DNA of 51,054 bases from an uncultured Flavobacteriaceae bacterium. Its GTDB lineage: Bacteria; Bacteroidota; Bacteroidia; Flavobacteriales; Flavobacteriaceae. A program made the position numbers and the translations under genes. The stretch spans positions 1-51,054 of the forward strand of contig CALKEO010000016.1 of NCBI GenBank assembly GCA_938088195.1. Reading direction: 5' to 3'. The notes beneath the pieces were generated by a model that saw only the letters and a list, made by a program, of their open reading frames with translations, did not search any database and was not told where the DNA came from. This document shows, one piece after another, positions 46,706 through 51,054 of the stretch (the first letter of the stretch is position 1; every line of letters starts with the position of its first letter).

Positions 46706-47728
46706 TCAACTATTATTTGAATAGTTTCTCCATTTATTAAGACAATGAACAAAGTCATCAGGTAAGTCAGATTCAAAGTTCATTTCCTTATTTGTTACAG
46801 GATGCAAAAAGCCAAGGGATTTTGCATGAAGCGCTTGTCTAGGTAAGATTTTAAAACAATTTTGAACAAATTGTTTGTATTTATTAAAAATTGTTCCCTT
46901 CAAAATTTTATCTCCCCCATACCTTTGATCACTAAAAATCGGATGGCCAATAAATTTCATATGAGCTCTAATTTGATGTGTTCTCCCTGTTTCTAATTCA
47001 CACTCCAAAAGAGTAACGTAATTAAACCTTTCGATGACTTTATAATGTGTAATAGCACTTTTTCCAATTTCTTTATTATCAGGAACACTCATTATTAAAC
47101 GATTTTTTGGGTCTCTAGCTAAATTTTCCATAATTGTTCCATTATCATTTTCAACAATTCCCCAAACCAAAGTATTATATTTTCGTCTTGAAGATTTTAA
47201 ATAAAACTGTTTAGCTAGATTAGTCATAGAGACTTCAGTTTTTGCAACAACTAACAATCCACTTGTGTCCTTATCAATTCTATGAACTAAGCCTGGTCTG
47301 CCATCTTTGTTGGACGGCAAATTTTTAAAATGATTAATCAAACCATTTAATAAAGTTCCACTATAATTTCCATGACCAGGATGAACTACTAGACCAGGTG
47401 GTTTATTAACAACCAGTAAATACTTGTCTTCAAAAACAATATTAAGTGACATTTCTTCACCAACAAGTAAATTTTCATAGGGTGGATGAGAAAACATAAC
47501 TTTAATTAAATTACCTGGTTTAATTTTATAGCTTGACTTTACTGGCTTTTCATCTACAAAGATAAAACCACTTTTGGCGGCACTTTGAATTTTATTCCTC
47601 GTAGCATTTTCAATTCTATTCATTAAAAATTTATCAACCCTTAAAGGTTCCTGACCCTTATCAGCTTTAAATTGATAATGTTCAAATAGATCTTTACTCG
47701 AATCTAAACTTTCTTGTGCTTTAATCAT
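46706..47728 (-). CDS. rluD: Pseudouridine synthase, RluD-like
   Basis: 340 residues. N-terminal S4 RNA-binding domain (about 28-80: LRVDKFLMNRIENATRNKIQ) and the RluA-family catalytic domain with Asp152 in HRIDKDTSGLLVVAKT, plus the ETGRTHQIRAHMKFIGHPI motif. Probably modifies 23S rRNA helix 69 uridines, as RluD does. Overlaps the upstream PASTA gene by 4 nt (ATGA), so the two are translationally coupled. Confidence 0.94.
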   Translation of the reverse strand: MIKAQESLDSSKDLFEHYQFKADKGQEPLRVDKFLMNRIENATRNKIQSAAKSGFIFVDEKPVKSSYKIKPGNLIKVMFSHPPYENLLVGEEMSLNIVFEDKYLLVVNKPPGLVVHPGHGNYSGTLLNGLINHFKNLPSNKDGRPGLVHRIDKDTSGLLVVAKTEVSMTNLAKQFYLKSSRRKYNTLVWGIVENDNGTIMENLARDPKNRLIMSVPDNKEIGKSAITHYKVIERFNYVTLLECELETGRTHQIRAHMKFIGHPIFSDQRYGGDKILKGTIFNKYKQFVQNCFKILPRQALHAKSLGFLHPVTNKEMNFESDLPDDFVHCLNKWRNYSNNS

Positions 47729-48285
47729 TTTTCGCTATTGATACCATTTCCAAGAACTAAATCGATTTTAGATTTTTTGGGAACTAAAAATCCTGGACTT
47801 ATCTCCTCGTTTTTATATAAAATCTTAATAACCATATCCTTTCCAATATTATCAATCAATGTAATTTCACCGATATTTAAATTTGAAGAGAGCAGAGATG
47901 AAATAGCACTTCTTTTGGTAATTTGAATTATCTCAGGAATCGCTACATTACCAAAGTTAGCAGGATTAATTGTTAAATAAATTTTTCTATTTTTTTTAAC
48001 CTCAGAACTGGCAACAGGAATTTGTTCTAAAACTACGAATTTTGGAAAATCTGGGTTAAAAAAGGTTGAATCAGAAATCTCAAATTTTAATTTATTTTTA
48101 TTTAGAATCTCCGCTACATTTTCAATTGATAATCCCTTTAAGTCAGGAACTTTAATATAATTATTATGATTTGTACTAATATTTAAGTAAATAAAAACAA
48201 TGGTGATTATAGTCCCAAAAAAAAGAAACGCAACAAAAGCTTGTTTTAAAAAATATCTACTGAAAAAATATTTTAATAAATTCAT
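47725..48285 (-). CDS. Membrane-anchored PASTA-domain protein
   Basis: 186 residues. A single membrane helix at about 15-35 (FVAFLFFGTIITIVFIYLNI) and two PASTA-like repeats: residues about 41-107 (IKVPDLKGLSIENVAEILNKNKLKFEIS…QIPVASSEVKKNRKIYLTIN) and 110-181 (NVAIPEIIQITKRSAISSLLSSNL…PGFLVPKKSKIDLVLGNG). PASTA domains usually bind peptidoglycan fragments on penicillin-binding proteins or Ser/Thr kinases; here neither catalytic domain is attached. Divergent from ddl, a cell-wall precursor gene, and coupled to rluD. Role in envelope sensing is inferred. Confidence 0.86.
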   Translation of the reverse strand: MNLLKYFFSRYFLKQAFVAFLFFGTIITIVFIYLNISTNHNNYIKVPDLKGLSIENVAEILNKNKLKFEISDSTFFNPDFPKFVVLEQIPVASSEVKKNRKIYLTINPANFGNVAIPEIIQITKRSAISSLLSSNLNIGEITLIDNIGKDMVIKILYKNEEISPGFLVPKKSKIDLVLGNGINSEK

Positions 48286-48298
48286 TTTTAATTTTAAA

Positions 48299-48306
48299 CA
48301 AATATA
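48299..48306 (-). promoter_or_regulatory. -7 promoter element for the PASTA–rluD unit
   Basis: Reads TATATTTG on the minus strand, 13 nt before the PASTA-gene ATG; about 40 bp from the oppositely oriented ddl -7 box. Confidence 0.5.
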
Positions 48307-48346
48307 TAAAATATGTCATCTCTGTGTTTTGACTTAAAATAAATGA

Positions 48347-48354
48347 TATTTTTG
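48347..48354 (+). promoter_or_regulatory. -7 promoter element for ddl, 5 nt before its ATG
   Basis: TATTTTTG (TAnnTTTG). A GTG that could extend the frame by two codons begins on its last base, so the ATG at 48360 is favoured and the message is predicted to be leaderless. A TTTG at 48328-48331 is only 15 nt away, shorter than normal. Confidence 0.48.
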
Positions 48355-48359
48355 TGTTA

Positions 48360-49334
48360 ATGAAAAAAAATGTGGCTGTTTTAATGGGAGGGTATTCATC
48401 TGAATATGAAATTTCAATGAAAAGTGGTCTAGTTGTTATTGAAAATCTTGACAAAGAAACTTATAATTCATACAGAATTATAATTAGTAAAAAAGAATGG
48501 ATTTATTTAGATGAAAATAATAATAAATTTAAAATCAACAAAGGAGATTTTTCAATCCAAATTGATAATGAAAAAATAGTGTTTGATGTAGCGCTTATAA
48601 TGATTCATGGATCTCCCGGCGAAGACGGTAAATTACAATCTTACTTTGAGTTATTAAGAATTCCATACACTGGTTGTAGTTCATATAGTTCTGCCATAAC
48701 CTTTAATAAAAGAGACTGTATATCAGTTCTTAAAAAACACAATATTCCTAGTGCTAAATCAGTCTATTTGAATTTAGGTGATAAAATTGATGAAGATAAA
48801 ATTATAAACAAAATTGGTTTACCCTGTTTTGTAAAAGCAAATAGATCGGGAAGCAGTTTTGGTGTTTATATGGTAAAACATAAAAAAGATTTAGCTAATT
48901 CAATTGAAGATTCGTTAAAGATTGATAGTGAAGTTTTAATTGAATCGTTTTTGGACGGAATTGAAGTTTCCGTTGGTGTTATGAAATATAAAAATAATAT
49001 TGAAGTTTTTGGGATAACTCAGTTAATTACAGATAATGATTTTTTTGATTACGAAGCGAAATACAATGGAAAATCTAAAGAAATAACACCAGCTAATATT
49101 TCAGAAGTTCAAAAAAATAATGTTATTAATATTTCAAAAAATATATATAAGAAACTTGGCTTAAAAGGATTCACCAGAAGTGAATTCATTTTTGTTGGAG
49201 ATGTCCCATTTTTTTTAGAATTAAACTCTGTTCCCGGAATGACCAATGAAAGTATTTTCCCTAAACAGGCTAAATTAAAAGGAATCCCTTTAAATGAGTT
49301 ATTAAATGAGTTAATTAAAGAGGCTATTGAATAA
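48360..49334 (+). CDS. ddl: D-alanine--D-alanine ligase
   Basis: 324 residues, ATP-grasp enzyme that makes the D-Ala-D-Ala dipeptide for peptidoglycan. VAVLMGGYSSEYEIS at the N-terminus, HGSPGEDGKLQSYFELLRIPYTGCS, FVKANRSGSSFGVY (ATP-grasp loop) and the C-terminal ELNSVPGMTNESIFPKQA are diagnostic. Tyr in the IPYTG region and the serine-rich loop are kept. 17 nt upstream of coaD on the same strand. Confidence 0.96.
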   Translation: MKKNVAVLMGGYSSEYEISMKSGLVVIENLDKETYNSYRIIISKKEWIYLDENNNKFKINKGDFSIQIDNEKIVFDVALIMIHGSPGEDGKLQSYFELLRIPYTGCSSYSSAITFNKRDCISVLKKHNIPSAKSVYLNLGDKIDEDKIINKIGLPCFVKANRSGSSFGVYMVKHKKDLANSIEDSLKIDSEVLIESFLDGIEVSVGVMKYKNNIEVFGITQLITDNDFFDYEAKYNGKSKEITPANISEVQKNNVINISKNIYKKLGLKGFTRSEFIFVGDVPFFLELNSVPGMTNESIFPKQAKLKGIPLNELLNELIKEAIE

Positions 49335-49351
49335 ATTATTTATATTTAATT

Positions 49352-49804
49352 ATGAGAAAAGCAATTTTTCCTGGTTCTTTTGACCCTTTCACTTTAGGTC
49401 ATTATGATATTTTAAAAAGAAGCTTATCTCTTTTTGACGAAATTATAGTAGGAGTCGGCAGAAACAATCAAAAAAAAACAATGTTTTCCGAAAAACAAAG
49501 ATTAAGTTTCATAGAAAATTGTTTTAAGGATGATAAAAAAATAAAAGTTGAAGCTTATCAAGGTCTAACTATTGATTTTTGCAAGAAGGTCGGTGCAAGT
49601 TTCATCGTCAGAGGAATAAGAAACAATGGTGATTTTGAATTTGAAAAAGCTATTGCTAGAACAAATAGAAAGCTTTCAAAAATCGAAACTATTTTTCTTC
49701 TCACATCTGCAAAAACTTCTTTTATAAGTAGTAGTATAGTCAGAGAATTGATTTTAAATAATGGGGATTATAAACAATTAGTTCCTAATTCAGTTGATTT
49801 TTAA
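49352..49804 (+). CDS. coaD: Phosphopantetheine adenylyltransferase
   Basis: 150 residues. Nucleotidyltransferase of coenzyme A synthesis. FPGSFDPFTLGHYDIL has the (H/T)xGH-type motif (TLGH), FIVRGIRNNGDFEFE and ISSSIVREL complete the active site. Its last 20 nt overlap the convergent NUDIX gene. Confidence 0.97.
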   Translation: MRKAIFPGSFDPFTLGHYDILKRSLSLFDEIIVGVGRNNQKKTMFSEKQRLSFIENCFKDDKKIKVEAYQGLTIDFCKKVGASFIVRGIRNNGDFEFEKAIARTNRKLSKIETIFLLTSAKTSFISSSIVRELILNNGDYKQLVPNSVDF

Positions 49805-50381
49805 TTTGGTCTAAAATCAACTTAATGTTTGGAAATGTATTTTCAATTCTACTAAGCTTCAATTTATTTTTCCAAACTACCTTCGAAATTCCCTCATTAA
49901 TTTGAGGACTCAATTCGCCATCATATTTAGTAGTCATGTTAAACCACGACGTCTCTTTTAAAAAATATTTATTTTGTTTTTTAAAAATATGAAAGGTTTT
50001 CATTAAAAAATTTGAAATCATAAGGTTTCGTACACCTGTTTCTTCTTCAACCTCTCTTATTGCGGTTTCTTCAATACATTCTCCCTTGTCTTTCTTTCCT
50101 TTTGGTAAATCCCATTTATTTCTTCTATAAATAAATAAGGTCTCATCATTAGCATTTCTAACTACACCTCCACCAGCTTTAACTACTTTAATTTTTTTTT
50201 TGAAACGTTTAATTAGCTTTTCAGGATTTTTATGAAATAAATATATTTTTTTAAATTTTTTAGCATTTGAAATTATATCTTTTAAACAAATCGACTTTAA
50301 ATTAAATAATTTAACATCAGAATTAATTGGAACTTGACTTGTTAATATCACCACATTTTTATTGATAAAAACTTTATACAT
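49785..50381 (-). CDS. NUDIX hydrolase with an N-terminal extension
   Basis: 198 residues. The NUDIX box G95–V117 (GX5EX7REVEEETGV) is intact, with the catalytic EE pair. The preceding 65 residues form a small, lysine-rich alpha/beta domain of a kind often seen on Bacteroidota NUDIX proteins; I do not recognise it as a named domain. The substrate cannot be told; GGGVVRNANDETLFIYRRNKWDLPKGKKDKGE fits a nucleotide-type or diphosphoinositol-like NUDIX. Its ATG (50379-50381) is 7 nt from the divergent pyrE ATG and lies within pyrE's -7 box. Confidence 0.92.
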   Translation of the reverse strand: MYKVFINKNVVILTSQVPINSDVKLFNLKSICLKDIISNAKKFKKIYLFHKNPEKLIKRFKKKIKVVKAGGGVVRNANDETLFIYRRNKWDLPKGKKDKGECIEETAIREVEEETGVRNLMISNFLMKTFHIFKKQNKYFLKETSWFNMTTKYDGELSPQINEGISKVVWKNKLKLSRIENTFPNIKLILDQIKNQLN

Positions 50382-50384
50382 TTG
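50377..50384 (+). promoter_or_regulatory. -7 promoter element for pyrE, overlapping the NUDIX start codon
   Basis: TACATTTG (TAnnTTTG), 4 nt before the pyrE ATG. The first five bases include the start codon of the divergent NUDIX gene. No good -33 box at 19-21 nt, where the DNA is already NUDIX coding sequence. Confidence 0.5.
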
Positions 50385-50388
50385 TTTA

Positions 50389-51030
50389 ATGGTTTTAGAT
50401 AAATATACAGCAAAAAAAACTGCCGAATTACTTCTTCAAATTAAAGCAATAAAATTAAATCCAAAAAATCCTTTTAAATGGGCTAGCGGATGGAATTCAC
50501 CCATTTATTGTGATAACAGAATAATACTTTCTCACCCTGAAATTAGAGTTTTTGTAAGAGAACAGATGGTGAAACAAATTGAAAAAATATATGGGAAACC
50601 TGATGTTATAGCTGGTGTTGCAACAGGGGCTATTGGAATAGGAATGTTAGTGGCTGACCTAATGAATCTTCCTTTTATTTACGTCAGACCCAATTCAAAA
50701 AAACACGGTAGAAAAAATCAAATTGAAGGACAGTTTTCTAAATCACAGAAAGTTGTTGTTATTGAAGATTTAATTAGTACAGGAAATAGTAGTCTAATGG
50801 CTATTGATGCTTTAAGATCTGAGGATCTCGAGATAAAAGGAATGATTAGTATTTTTACTTATGGATTCGATATTTCTTACAATAATTTTAAAGAAAAAAA
50901 TGTTGAATTTTGTTCCTTAAGTTCATACGATTTTCTATTGGAACAAGCACTTGACATCAATTATATTAGCGATGAAGAATATGAAATTTTAAAAGATTGG
51001 AAAAACAACCCAAGTAAATGGGTAATCTAA
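50389..51030 (+). CDS. pyrE: Orotate phosphoribosyltransferase
   Basis: 213 residues. Joins orotate to PRPP, fifth step of UMP synthesis. The PRPP-binding VVIEDLISTGNSS (about residues 121-133) and the FKWASGWNSPIYCDNR orotate motif near residue 25 are present, with the flexible loop RPNSKKHGRKNQIEG. The ATG at 50389 is chosen over an in-frame start 9 codons upstream that would run into the NUDIX gene and its own promoter box. Followed by a possible new gene 9 nt later. Confidence 0.95.
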   Translation: MVLDKYTAKKTAELLLQIKAIKLNPKNPFKWASGWNSPIYCDNRIILSHPEIRVFVREQMVKQIEKIYGKPDVIAGVATGAIGIGMLVADLMNLPFIYVRPNSKKHGRKNQIEGQFSKSQKVVVIEDLISTGNSSLMAIDALRSEDLEIKGMISIFTYGFDISYNNFKEKNVEFCSLSSYDFLLEQALDINYISDEEYEILKDWKNNPSKWVI

Positions 51031-51039
51031 AGAAACTTT

Positions 51040-51054
51040 ATGAAACTTAACAGT
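51040..51054 (+). CDS. Possible start of the next gene (cut by window edge)
   Basis: ATG at 51040-51042 reading MKLNS, 9 nt after the pyrE stop on the same strand. In many Flavobacteriia an SRPBCC-family protein with an MKLxS-like start follows pyrE, which would fit, but five codons cannot prove it. Confidence 0.35.

Overview
This window reads as chromosomal DNA from a member of the Bacteroidota, most likely a small-genome, AT-rich, probably marine flavobacterium. The evidence is the gene order (rpsU–xer–tRNA-Thr/Tyr/Gly/Thr–tuf–tRNA-Trp–secE–nusG–rplKAJL–rpoBC–DUF3467, rpmB–rpmG–DUF4295–ftsY, guaA–LysM protein–pyrG), the near absence of Shine-Dalgarno sequences, and the recurring Bacteroidota-type -7 promoter element TAnnTTTG. 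Marine origin and lineage are inferences from style and gene content. No insertion sequence, prophage, CRISPR array or rRNA was seen. No gene-free stretch exceeds 300 bases; the longest (37760-37990) is almost entirely a regulatory leader.

Layout. 1-11660 is a long minus-strand run: pyrG (cut by the window edge), a LysM/periplasmic-binding-fold protein, guaA, bshC, ftsY, the DUF4295–L33–L28 ribosomal cluster, a CinA-family protein, an FAH-family hydrolase, a DEDDh exonuclease, a lipoylated E2 acyltransferase and recR. 11726-20484 alternates strands: a sodium:solute symporter, a CoA-binding protein, fabH, htpG, a DoxX-like protein, a DUF4369-like lipoprotein, a small helical protein, queD, idi and prfC. 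20491-37759 is the minus-strand gene-expression block: DUF3467, rpoC, rpoB, L12, L10, L1, L11, nusG, secE, tRNA-Trp, tuf, an SRPBCC-like gene, four tRNAs, a Xer recombinase, rpsU, an alanine/glycine symporter, a PspC-like protein and a rhodanese. 37823-45909 is a plus-strand tryptophan operon, trpE-G-D-C-F-B-(sulfatase)-A. 45910-51054 holds yaaA, rluD, a PASTA protein, ddl, coaD, a NUDIX hydrolase, pyrE and the first codons of one more gene.

Most notable. (1) The trp operon starts with a complete ribosome-mediated attenuator: a promoter, a short leader ORF with tandem Trp codons, and mutually exclusive antiterminator and terminator hairpins. (2) An iduronate-2-sulfatase-like exported lipoprotein gene lies inside this operon between trpB and trpA and overlaps the trpA start by 8 nt. 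(3) An SRPBCC-like gene interrupts the otherwise deeply conserved tRNA–tuf transcription unit. (4) Several promoters (pyrE, ddl, idi, trp leader) lie so close to the start codon that the transcripts are predicted to be leaderless; the pyrE -7 box even covers the start codon of the divergent NUDIX gene.

The genes are largely housekeeping: transcription and translation (RNA polymerase, elongation, release and SRP factors, ribosomal proteins), nucleotide synthesis (pyrG, guaA, pyrE), tryptophan, bacillithiol, fatty-acid, isoprenoid, CoA and cell-wall precursor synthesis. Genes are packed tightly, with 1-4 nt start/stop overlaps and convergent genes that abut or overlap at their 3' ends.
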